Source: DATHBD01 sp035296325
GTDB taxonomy: Bacteria > Actinomycetota > Actinomycetes > Mycobacteriales > Micromonosporaceae
Direction of reading: 5' to 3'
Length of the DNA stretch: 14,713 nucleotides
NCBI GenBank assembly: GCA_035296325.1
Contig: DATHBD010000055.1
Location: 1 to 14,713, forward strand
The notes beneath the pieces were generated by a model, which did no database searches, had not been told where the DNA came from, and saw only the letters and a list, made by a program, of their open reading frames with translations. Below are positions 1 to 7,400 of the stretch, in pieces. Position 1 is the stretch's first letter. The number at the start of each line of letters is the position of its first letter. A program made the position numbers and the translations under genes.

Positions 1-111
1 CGGCTCCCGGCTCCCGGCTCCCGGCTCCCGGCTCCCGGCTCCCGGCTCCCGGCTCCCGGCTCCCGGCTCCCGGCTCCCGGCTCCCGGCTCCCGGCTCCCG
101 GCTCCCGGCTC
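1..111. repeat. Heptanucleotide tandem repeat (CGGCTCC)n
   Basis: Fifteen perfect copies plus six bases of the 7-bp unit CGGCTCC (GGAGCCG on the minus strand) run from the window edge to base 111 without a mismatch, so the array may continue to the left. It lies inside the minus-strand reading frame that starts at 516 and there encodes a repeated EPGAGSR heptapeptide. Because 7 is not a multiple of 3, gain or loss of one unit shifts the downstream frame. No register of the unit creates a stop codon on the minus strand. Confidence 0.97.
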
Positions 112-516
112 AACGATGTGTTGACCCGGGAGGTTACGGCCTCGGGCCGAGTATTTCGTGTAGCCGATTCCGTGTGAGAGGACGGCCAGCGGGGCGTTGA
201 TCTTCCAGAGGTCGCCGCTGTGGTTGACCGCGATTGCCAGGTCAAAGGTCGTCTGGAGGGCCTGTTCCCAGGGAATGACGGTCGTTTCGAGGTCAGACAG
301 TATCTTCAGCACGCCTTCAGAGATGGCGGAAGCCCCGATAGCGGTGAATACGATTTGCACCCTGGGGTCGGATTCGAACACGGGAAGGATATCGGCGAGG
401 CGGTTCACCGAGGTGACGGTGTGCACGATGACCAGGACCGTACGTTCGGTGGGCAGCGTGTTCCACCGATCGGCGTCGGGTCCGATGGGTGCCCGTACCC
501 AGGCTGTCGCGGACAC
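1..516 (-). CDS. Hypothetical protein with in-frame heptapeptide repeats (partial, runs off left edge)
   Basis: A minus-strand frame opens with GTG at 516 and stays open to base 1 (172 codons, C-terminus outside the window). An AAGGAG box seven bases upstream fixes the start. Residues about 28-120 look like a folded alpha/beta domain: a hydrophobic strand (TVLVIVHTVTS), a second strand (RVQIVFTAIG), then VIPWEQALQTTFDLAIAVN and PLAVLSHGIGYTKY. This layout resembles the N-terminal half of actinobacterial proteins related to GT-B glycosyltransferases or CDP-glycerol transferases, but that is recollection without an alignment. From residue 136 the protein becomes EPGAGSR repeats made by the 7-bp array. 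A long Gly/Pro/Arg/Glu tract after a conserved fold is odd: it could be a linker, a phase-variable switch or an assembly-sensitive expansion. It is transcribed divergently from the gene at 651. The coding call is firm, the function is not known. Confidence 0.75.
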   Translation of the reverse strand, partial: MSATAWVRAPIGPDADRWNTLPTERTVLVIVHTVTSVNRLADILPVFESDPRVQIVFTAIGASAISEGVLKILSDLETTVIPWEQALQTTFDLAIAVNHSGDLWKINAPLAVLSHGIGYTKYSARGRNLPGQHIVEPGAGSREPGAGSREPGAGSREPGAGSREPGAGSREP

Positions 517-523
517 GGGCAGG

Positions 524-529
524 CTCCTT
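524..529 (-). promoter_or_regulatory. Shine-Dalgarno site AAGGAG deciding the GTG start at 516
   Basis: AAGGAG on the minus strand is separated by seven bases from GTG at 516-514. This supports that start for the left-edge gene, which would otherwise be easy to miss because it has no ATG and no stop inside the window. Confidence 0.7.
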
Positions 530-637
530 GTTGTCTCAGTGTCTTCGGTGTGGTGATGCTGGGCAACCCTAGCCGCGGGCCGCGCCAAGTACGACCAGGG
601 CCGCCTCAGAGTTCGGTACGGGGTGGTCGGCTGCCGA

Positions 638-650
638 TAAACTCAGCGTC
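638..650 (+). promoter_or_regulatory. Possible leaderless promoter (-10 box TAAACT)
   Basis: TAAACT (638-643) fits the actinobacterial -10 consensus TANNNT and ends exactly seven bases before the ATG at 651. No Shine-Dalgarno sequence is visible in between. That geometry would place the transcript start on the A of ATG, as in leaderless actinobacterial mRNAs. No convincing -35 box was found. The same arrangement recurs at 9722-9734. Confidence 0.35.
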
Positions 651-1175
651 ATGAGTGGCTCGGCTCCGTCGTGGCTAGCGCTGTCCTTCACGCTCGCAGG
701 TTCCATCGCGGGCATTTTCTCGGCTAGTTGGCTGACCAGTAAACGAGATCGGAAACAGGCCGAGCGCGCTGACCGGGAACGTGATCGGGCGGAGCGCCGC
801 AGTGGCTACCTCGGGCTGTTCCAGACGGCGAGGGCGCTGGAGCGGGCGATCGCGAGTGGGCGCGGTGAGTCGGCCCTGGAGAAGGTGCGCGACAGTGAGA
901 CGATCGCCGTGTTCAACCGCGGTCACGGAATCGACGCAGAAGCGGAGGCGCTCGTCGAGGCCGCGGAGCGGCTAGTGCGCGTCGCGGCTGCGAACCCGCC
1001 CGCGAGCCGCGCGACGGTGGACGCCACGACCGCGTTCCGGAAACGACTGTCCGCCCTACACGCGGCGATGCGTGCGGACCTAGCCGCCGGTCAGGAAGGG
1101 TTGACGGAATCCGGGTCAATCGCGCGAAGGCGGTCGCTGATGTCGCGGCTGCGCGGGTCGTCGAGTTCGCGGTAG
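651..1175 (+). CDS. Small predicted membrane-anchored protein of unknown function
   Basis: 174 codons, ATG at 651, TAG at 1173-1175. Residues about 9-28 (LALSFTLAGSIAGIFSASWL) form one hydrophobic membrane segment. A strongly charged stretch rich in Lys, Arg, Glu and Asp follows (about 30-50), then a mostly helical Ala/Glu/Arg-rich body. This suggests a single-pass anchor with a cytoplasmic helical or coiled-coil domain. No catalytic motif is recognised. Similar short membrane proteins of unknown role are common in actinomycetes. The last 85 bp overlap, tail to tail, the 3' end of the NB-ARC gene on the other strand. An overlap of that size is unusual and leaves open a shorter real C-terminus or mutual antisense interference. 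The start is supported only by the possible leaderless promoter. Confidence 0.65.
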   Translation: MSGSAPSWLALSFTLAGSIAGIFSASWLTSKRDRKQAERADRERDRAERRSGYLGLFQTARALERAIASGRGESALEKVRDSETIAVFNRGHGIDAEAEALVEAAERLVRVAAANPPASRATVDATTAFRKRLSALHAAMRADLAAGQEGLTESGSIARRRSLMSRLRGSSSSR

Positions 1176-3190
1176 ATCTCCTCAGCACGACGCAGGTGCC
1201 TCGTGACGGCGTCCGAATCGTCGTCGATGGCCTCCGCCAGCATCGCCAGTGTCTCGGCCTGCCTGCGCAGCGAGCCGTCGGCCTCGAACAGCGTGAGCGC
1301 TGGTTTCAGCTGGTGGCGCGCCGCTGCGCGGTCGCCGAGGCCGAGCAGCGCCTGGCCGTAGGTGTAGAGCACCTTTGCCTGGTTGTCGCCCTCGCCGATA
1401 CGCTCGAAATACGGGGCGACGCCGGGCAGCAGCGCCACGGCGGCGTCGAACCTCCCGCGCACGTTGAGCAGGCGAGCTCGCTGCAACGACAGCAGGTTGA
1501 GGACTCGCGGCAGCTGCTCGTTACTCACCATGCCGGGGGTGCGGGCGACCGCTTCGGACTCGTCGTACCGCTCGAAGGCAATATCGGACAACCGTTGCGC
1601 GTCCTGCAGGTTCCCGGCGACGGCGGCTCGGGCCGCGGCAACCTTGCCGAGCCACTCCAGCGCGCTCTGCTTGCCTAGGCCATGGCCAATTCGTTCGGCC
1701 AGTTCAAGCGACGTGGTGAAGTACCGTTCCGCGGCGTCCAAGTCACCGACGGCAAGAGACGCAGTCCCAAGCTGAGACGTCAGCTGCATCACAGCGGCAG
1801 AGGCGTCCAGCCGGCGAGCCGCCTCGATGGCAAGGCCGATGGCATCCGTCGTGGTTGCGAGATGACCAAACAGATGCAGGGGGGCCCACAGCACAAACCC
1901 CAGGTCGACCGCGATTGGATCGGTGTGGATCGTCTCCGAGCGGATGTCGGCGGCCACGCTGACCGAGCGTTCGACGTTGACCCAGTCGGCGGTAAGCCAG
2001 TCGATCGCCGCTTGCCGGAGGGCGGGTCCGGGCCTGGCGGTCATCGAGGTGTCGTCAGGGTACGCCGGAGATTCTCGCCACCGCCGCGTGAGCAGGCTTT
2101 CCCATCGCACGCCGGTGTCGCGGTACCACTCGATGATCCGGTACTGGCGTTCACGGAAGTCCTCAGGCAAGTCGAGCCGGGCCCGCTCCCGGGCGTGGTC
2201 GCGGATCAGCGGGTGGAACCCCAAGCGGTCGTCTGTTACCCGTTCCAGAAGGTTCGCGACCAACAGTGCCCGCACCATCCGCCGCGCATCATCCATGTCC
2301 GCGCCGAGAAGGACGGCGGCCGCGTCGAGCGAGAAATGTGGCCCTGGGTTTGCGGACAGCCGCAGGTACGCCAGACGATGCGTATCGCCCAAGCCCCCGT
2401 AAACCGAGTCGAGGACGGTGAGTAACAGCGGCTCGCCGTCGACCTCCAGCGCACTGATCCCCACTTTGCCCATGTCGGCGAGCAACCGCCCTGCGTCCTC
2501 CGGCTGCCCGGCAAGCGTCCCACCAACCACACGGATCGCTAGCGGATGCCCGTCACAACTACACAGCAAACCGGTCACCGTCGAGGCGTCGATCGTGTCG
2601 AAATCCGCGGCGAGCATCTGCCGGAGCAACTCGCGCGAGGAAACATCGTCCAGCTTCCGCACGCGTAACGGCTTCCAGCCATGGACGACCAGTGCCTGAA
2701 GTTCCCGCCGGGTGGTCGCGATCAACACGGCCTCCCTCGAGTTCGGCACCAGATGCGCGATCTGGTCCGCCTGAGTTACACCGTCGAAGACGATGAGAAG
2801 TCGTTTGCCGTGAGCGCGGGACTCATAGAGCGCCTGTAGATCTTTCTCGCTGCTGGGCAGCTCATGGGCGGGGTATCCGATGTGGATGAGCGCTTTACGC
2901 AGCAACCCGGCTCCGTCACCATCGCCCACCGGGAGGTAGATCGGTCCGTCCGGGAAGGTATCCTGCCAGCGGTCAGCGATCGCTGCCGCCAGTCCGGTGC
3001 TTCCGATACCTGCGCTGCCGTGGACAAGAATCCGGCACTGGGTGCCCTCGCGGATCTTGGCGTCCCGGATCTCGTCGAGCTTGTCGAGTAGCTGCTCGCG
3101 GCCGACGAACGGATCGGGCAGGTGAAACGGCGATGTCACGGACAACCCCCCGATCGGCGACCTGAACGCACCATTCAACCGCAACGACAC
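1091..3190 (-). CDS. NB-ARC/TPR STAND-type protein (AfsR-like) with degenerate Walker A
   Basis: 699 codons from GTG at 3190. A second GTG at codon 18, preceded by a GGGGGG run, is also plausible. Residues 22-36 (FHLPDPFVGREQLLD) are the typical entry to actinobacterial NB-ARC domains. The P-loop at 58-65 reads GSAGIGST, where GxxGxGKT is expected: the nucleotide-contacting lysine is serine 64. Walker B is RLLIVFDG (130-137, single acidic residue). ATTRR (158-162) matches the arginine-containing sensor motif and GHPLAI (214-219) the GxP motif. The C-terminal third (about 440-690) is alpha-helical with TPR-like repeats, for example LASLAVGDLDAAERYF-type helices. AfsR/SARP relatives carry an N-terminal DNA-binding domain. 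This one has none, so it may be a sensor or scaffold working with another protein. Loss of the lysine suggests weak or absent ATP hydrolysis. Family call firm, role unknown. Confidence 0.85.
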   Translation of the reverse strand: MSLRLNGAFRSPIGGLSVTSPFHLPDPFVGREQLLDKLDEIRDAKIREGTQCRILVHGSAGIGSTGLAAAIADRWQDTFPDGPIYLPVGDGDGAGLLRKALIHIGYPAHELPSSEKDLQALYESRAHGKRLLIVFDGVTQADQIAHLVPNSREAVLIATTRRELQALVVHGWKPLRVRKLDDVSSRELLRQMLAADFDTIDASTVTGLLCSCDGHPLAIRVVGGTLAGQPEDAGRLLADMGKVGISALEVDGEPLLLTVLDSVYGGLGDTHRLAYLRLSANPGPHFSLDAAAVLLGADMDDARRMVRALLVANLLERVTDDRLGFHPLIRDHARERARLDLPEDFRERQYRIIEWYRDTGVRWESLLTRRWRESPAYPDDTSMTARPGPALRQAAIDWLTADWVNVERSVSVAADIRSETIHTDPIAVDLGFVLWAPLHLFGHLATTTDAIGLAIEAARRLDASAAVMQLTSQLGTASLAVGDLDAAERYFTTSLELAERIGHGLGKQSALEWLGKVAAARAAVAGNLQDAQRLSDIAFERYDESEAVARTPGMVSNEQLPRVLNLLSLQRARLLNVRGRFDAAVALLPGVAPYFERIGEGDNQAKVLYTYGQALLGLGDRAAARHQLKPALTLFEADGSLRRQAETLAMLAEAIDDDSDAVTRHLRRAEEIYRELDDPRSRDISDRLRAIDPDSVNPS

Positions 3191-3194
3191 TCTC

Positions 3195-3233
3195 GCCGGT
3201 ACCCCTCACTAGAAGCCGGGTAGCCGTACCGGC
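3195..3233. promoter_or_regulatory. Inverted repeat GCCGGTAC/GTACCGGC upstream of the NB-ARC gene
   Basis: GCCGGTAC (3195-3202) and GTACCGGC (3226-3233) form a perfect 8-bp inverted repeat with a 23-bp spacer, four bases upstream of the GTG at 3190. It could be an operator or a 5' leader hairpin. GTACCGGC occurs again at 3770-3777, on the far side of the transposase remnant, so it may instead be a trace of the old insertion. Confidence 0.4.
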
Positions 3234-3258
3234 AACTCCCGGACGACGCCCCGCCCGG

Positions 3259-3582
3259 TCACGGGTACTGGACCCGGCCGGCCTCGTTGTTCGCGATCTG
3301 AAACGACTCCTCGACCGCCCGCCTCGCGCCTGCCGTGGCCACGAGGGTGCGCAGCCGGGTGCCGCGCGGGCACTTAAACACACGTAGTAGGCCAGTTCGC
3401 TGATGCTGATGTTGCGGCGGCCAGGACCCAGCCACGCCGGTCGCGTCCGAACTCGGCACGGATGGGGTGCTGACCCAGTCATAGACGCGGGAACCGGGGG
3501 TGCCGTCGCCGCAGGACATCCGCCGCCACGCCTCGGCCCGGGCCGCTGCGACCAGCACACCTGATCGGCCGCGGTACGAGGT
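3259..3582 (-). pseudogene. IS701-like transposase remnant (frameshifted, truncated)
   Basis: Three minus-strand pieces in two frames together resemble the C-terminal catalytic part of actinobacterial IS701-family DDE transposases. They are AEAWRRMSCGDG...GSRVYDW (3540-3475), then RRNISISELAYYVCL (about 3419-3375, shifted frame), then LVATAGARRAVEESFQIANNEAG (about 3345-3277, back in the first frame). The last piece carries the E of the DDE triad in the VEESFQ context. In family members these follow each other in one frame, so at least two frameshifts are needed. The piece ends at a stop at 3259 and lacks the usual C-terminal helices, and nothing of the N-terminal half was recognised. The element is therefore dead. 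Identification rests on remembered family motifs, not on an alignment. Confidence 0.7.
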
Positions 3583-3749
3583 GACCGTCATCGGCCAAGA
3601 ACGTGACGGGACCGGCTCGCGACCACGTCGCCACCGCGCCCAGATGGCCAGCTTCGCGGTCCAACCCGCCGGCAGCCACCCCCACCTCGCCGGGGATTTC
3701 GCCTTCGACATGCCGCGCACCCGCATCGCCGTCACCTGGCAATAACCCA

Positions 3750-3777
3750 GCCGGTGCTACCGCACGGCAGTACCGGC
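3750..3777. repeat. Imperfect hairpin beside the transposase remnant
   Basis: GCCGGTGCTACCG (3750-3762) and CGGCAGTACCGGC (3765-3777) pair over 13 positions with two G:T-type mismatches. Its right arm ends in the same GTACCGGC as 3226-3233. It could be a leftover insertion-sequence end or a terminator for the decayed kinase gene upstream. Confidence 0.4.
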
Positions 3778-3809
3778 ACCCCTTCAGCGGTGGAGGTCGG
3801 GCGGGTGGG

Positions 3810-4190
3810 TCAACGTGGACCCGGGGGTCGTGGCTGGAAGTCGTCGTCACATCCCGTGAGCGGCAGTTCTGCTGTCTTAGCGATGCGGAGGATGGTGCTC
3901 TCGATCGGGGGAGTTTCGGGTATGACGTGTTCGTCGTCGAAACCGGCACGTCCCTTGGGTGGTACCAAGAACGCATGTCCGCTGGGGCGAAGTCGGGCGG
4001 CCTGCGGTCGCGTCGTGTGTCTGCGTAGCGTCTCGCCGAATGACACGTCCAGGTGAAAGACGTGGGTGCTGCCGCGATGGCTCTGCGCAGCGCCGACAAC
4101 ATAGCGCCGTACTTCTCGCTGAACAGATCCCTTCAAGGACCGCGTGGTACTGGTAGTCGAGAACGACACGTACGGCCTGCTAGATGAGCG
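3810..4190 (-). pseudogene. Decayed small P-loop kinase / AAA-family ATPase gene
   Basis: Fragments in three minus-strand frames line up with the C-terminal two thirds of a short actinobacterial kinase-like ATPase family (about 170-190 residues). They are ALI-stop-QAVRVVLDYQYHAVLEGI (4191-4126, with an in-frame TAG at 4182-4180), FSEKYGAMLSALRRAI (about 4123-4076), HVFHLDVSFGETLRRHTTRP (about 4061-4002), FAPADMRSWYHPRD (about 3990-3949) and GFDDEHVIPETPPIE (about 3944-3900). In intact relatives these motifs are contiguous, so at least four frameshifts and one nonsense change have accumulated. The N-terminal part with the GxxxxGKS loop was not found upstream. The family match is from memory, but the repeated frame switching between recognisable blocks is visible in the sequence. 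The remnant sits between the relaxase terminator and the transposase debris. Confidence 0.6.
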
Positions 4191-4438
4191 CCGGCGCTGC
4201 CGCCGCCCGGCTCCTGCGCCTACTCACCCCGCCGAACGCGCCGCGTTCGAGCGAGTCTACCAACAGCTGCCGACTACGTTGTCGGGCGCGGACACGGTTC
4301 AACTGTCCGGTCCTCCGCTGGACGAGCCCTCACGGCGGTGGCCCTGGGTGCCCGAGGTGCTGCCCGTCCTGCCGATGGCGACTCTACACGGAGAGCGGCT
4401 TCCATCATGGCGCTGCTGACCACGACCATCCCTGTCGT
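4191..4438. other. Non-coding or decayed stretch downstream of the relaxase gene
   Basis: No recognisable gene. Open frames exist on both strands, but none has a convincing start or family motif. Together with 3583-3749 it completes the roughly 1.2-kb decay zone between the NB-ARC gene and the transfer gene. Confidence 0.5.
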
Positions 4439-7400
4439 TCAGAGGCGAGGCCCGCGAGGGCGGGCCTGGTTCGGATGATCGGGCGGTGAAATTACACGAG
4501 GCGGCTGCCGCGGGACCGGTTGTTGGCGAGGTTGTGGGTCGCGTCGTCGAGTGCCTGGGGTGCGTGGCGTGTCGGTCGTGCGTCGCTGGGTGGGACGTTT
4601 GCGGTGGGCTGGGTCTGGTCGTCGGGGGCCGGGCGGGGGCGTCGATGGTTCGTGCGGTGGTGTTGCGGAGGTGGGCTCGGCGAGGTGGCGGTGCTCGCGC
4701 AGCGCGCGGTGCAGATGGCTGGCGTAGGTGTGCTGGATGATGGCGTCGTCGGGGTCGGTGATGTCGCCGTGCCAGAGCGCGCCGAGTCTGCCGACGATGG
4801 TCGCTGCGATTCGTTGCCGTTCGCGGTGGGGCAGGGCGAGGTAGGTGTCGACGGCGACGCGGTGCAGGGCGTCGGCGCCGGGCGGTGGAGCGCTTGCGGT
4901 GGTTGTGTGGTGGGCGTTGACGATGGCGTGGGCGGCGTGGCAGTAGGCGCGGTGCCCGGCGTGGCCGGGTTCGATGTATGGGCCGAGGGGGTGGCGGGGG
5001 TCGTCGTCGGTGATGTGGTGTTGGTCGCGGTACGCGGCGACGATGCCGAGGTTGTGCAGCCACTGCGCCCGCCGGTCGGCGTCGTCGGGTGGCTCGCCGA
5101 ACGCGGTGGTCCAGGGGGGCTGGTGTGCAGCGGCGTCGACGGCGAGGTGTGCGGTGCGGTTGCGGATCTCGGTTTCGCTGTCGGCGAGGTACTGCCGATA
5201 CGGCTTCGTACCCGCGGTGTCTTCGTCGCGCACGGGCGGAGTCCATGGTGGCACGCCTCGCGTGTCGCGGCGGACTTGGGCGGCGAGCTGGGCCTGTTCG
5301 GTGATGTGCGCCGCGAGGTCGTGGACGGTCGCGTTGGCGGGGGCGGTGGTGAGCAGCGCTTCGGGGTTGCCGCCGGCGTGGTGGTGGGCGGCGAGGGTCC
5401 AGCCGATGGTGGCCCACATGCCGGTGTCGCGTCCGGGGTTGGCGGGGGCCGATTGGGTAAACAGGTACCGGTTGAGGCGCCAGGCGAGGACCTGCGCGGC
5501 GGTGTGGGCGCCGTCTAGCCGGCGTGCTCGGGCCACGGTGTCCAGGACGTGGCGGGTGTCGTGCCCGGCGTGGTGGGCGCGGGCGATGGCGGCGTGCAGG
5601 GCGTTCCACCCGGGCTGCGCGCGGACGGTGTCGGCCAGTTCGGGGCCGAGGGTGTCGGTGACGGCCTGGTGATGGCGCAGCGCTGCCGGGACGGGTACGG
5701 AGGCGGCTGGGATGCCGTGGGTGGTGGCGTGGTCGCGGGCGGCGTCGGCGAACCGGTCGAGGTCGACGCCCGCGGTGTTGGCGTGGGTGAGCAGCGCGGC
5801 GGGGTCGTGGTTGGCGCGGTGCCAGGCGGTGATCGTGGCGGCCAGGCGCGGCCAGGCGTGGTGGGCTGCGACGTCAACCGGGCGGGTGCCGGTGGCGTGC
5901 GCGACGGCGTTCGCGTACCGGTCGAGCTGGGCGATGTCGACGGCGACGTGTCCGTCGTCGGTGGGCCGGGACTCGGTGTTGTTGCGCAGCGCGGGTGGGG
6001 TGCCCAGCAGCGCGCCGACGCGGGGGCGGGTGGCGGTGTGGGCCTCGATCAGGTCGGCGTACCGCTTGGCGTGCGCCTGGTCCGGTGGGGTCAGCAGCGC
6101 CGGCACGGGGCGGTGATCCACGATGTCGGAGAGGCGCCAGGCGAGGAGTTTCGCGGCGGATCGCGCGTCGTCGAGCGTGCCGTAGCGGGCGGCGGCGGCG
6201 AGGAGCTGTTCGGGCTGCCAGCCCTGTTGTTCGGCGCTGATGAGGGTGTGGGTGACGGTGGGCCAGGCCGGGTCGTGCAGCAGCCGCCCGGCCGTGGCGG
6301 GGCCGAACATCTGCTCGGTGAGGTGCTGGTAGTGCGGCGCTGCGGCCAGCTCCGCGGCGTGGATCATCCGCGGCATCAGCGTCGCGAGGGACGCGGCCTG
6401 GTGTTGGCTGTCGCGGATGGTCTCGGTGGCGGTGAATTCGGCGGTGTCGGCGGCGAGGATGGTCTCCAGGACTTCGCGGGCGGCGCGGGTGTCGGGGTCG
6501 TAGCGGGTGCGGTCGAGGCGGCGGTCCTCGTCGAGGTCGAGCAGGTCGTGGGTAACGGTGTAGAGCCGGGTGTGGTGCCGGGCCCGGGTGGCGGCGACGT
6601 ACAGGTTTTCCCGGCTGACGTCGGCGGTGACGAGGGCGTGGGTGGTGTCGACGGTGTCGCCCTGAGCGCGGTGCACGGTGGTGGCGTAGAGCAGTTCGAC
6701 GTGCGCGGCGACATAGTCGGCGGGCAGCCGGACGGTGCCGCGGTGGCGCAGGTGCCGCACGGTCAGGGAACCATCCTTGTGGCGGGCGCTGACGGTCCAG
6801 CCGTCGCCGTTGCGGACGAAGTCCTTGCCGCCGTTGGCGATGAGGCGCCGCTTGTTGCGGCGGGTGACGATCCAGTCCCCACGCCCGGCGACGTTGCCGT
6901 CGTGTAGCCCGACGCCGGGCTGCTCGACGTGGCCGAGAGCGACCCGGTCGAGGCGGGCGCGGGCGGCCAGGGCGGTGACGTCGGTGGTGGTTGCGGCGCA
7001 CATGATGGCAAGGTTGCCGGCGGTGATGTCTGTGTGCCAGCCGGTGTAGACGGCGTCGAGCATCGCGTGCCGTGACCCACCCGCGATCCGGTTCTGCTGC
7101 TCGTAGAAGTCCAGGGCGCTGGTGTCACCGACGCGGAGTTTGACGGTGGCGGCGGCCTCGGCGGGGTCGGCGAATCGGTGCACCGTCTGCAGCTCCGTGG
7201 CGCCGACATCGGTGGCGATGAGCCGCAGCACACCGCCCGACTCGACGGCGCCGAGTTGGCGGTAGTCGCCCAGGAGGCGGATCACCGCGCCGTGGTGAGC
7301 AGCGATGGCGCGCAGCCGGTCGAGGTTGAACGTACCGGCCATGCCAGCCTCATCGACGAGGATCACATCACCGCGCCGGAGGGCGAACTGCGCCACCGGC

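Noticed and set aside
220..654. Plus-strand open frames of 119 and 144 codons at 197-654
   Set aside because: They are antisense to the left-edge gene, which has a clear ribosome site and protein-like composition, and they contain no motif.
4144..4419. 91-codon plus-strand frame downstream of the relaxase
   Set aside because: Antisense to part of the kinase remnant at its start, no family motif, and no convincing ribosome site.
4299..7001. Long open frames of 375-452 codons on both strands within the relaxase gene
   Set aside because: They are Arg/Pro- or Gly/Val-rich shadows caused by GC-rich third positions. The relaxase frame carries all family motifs.
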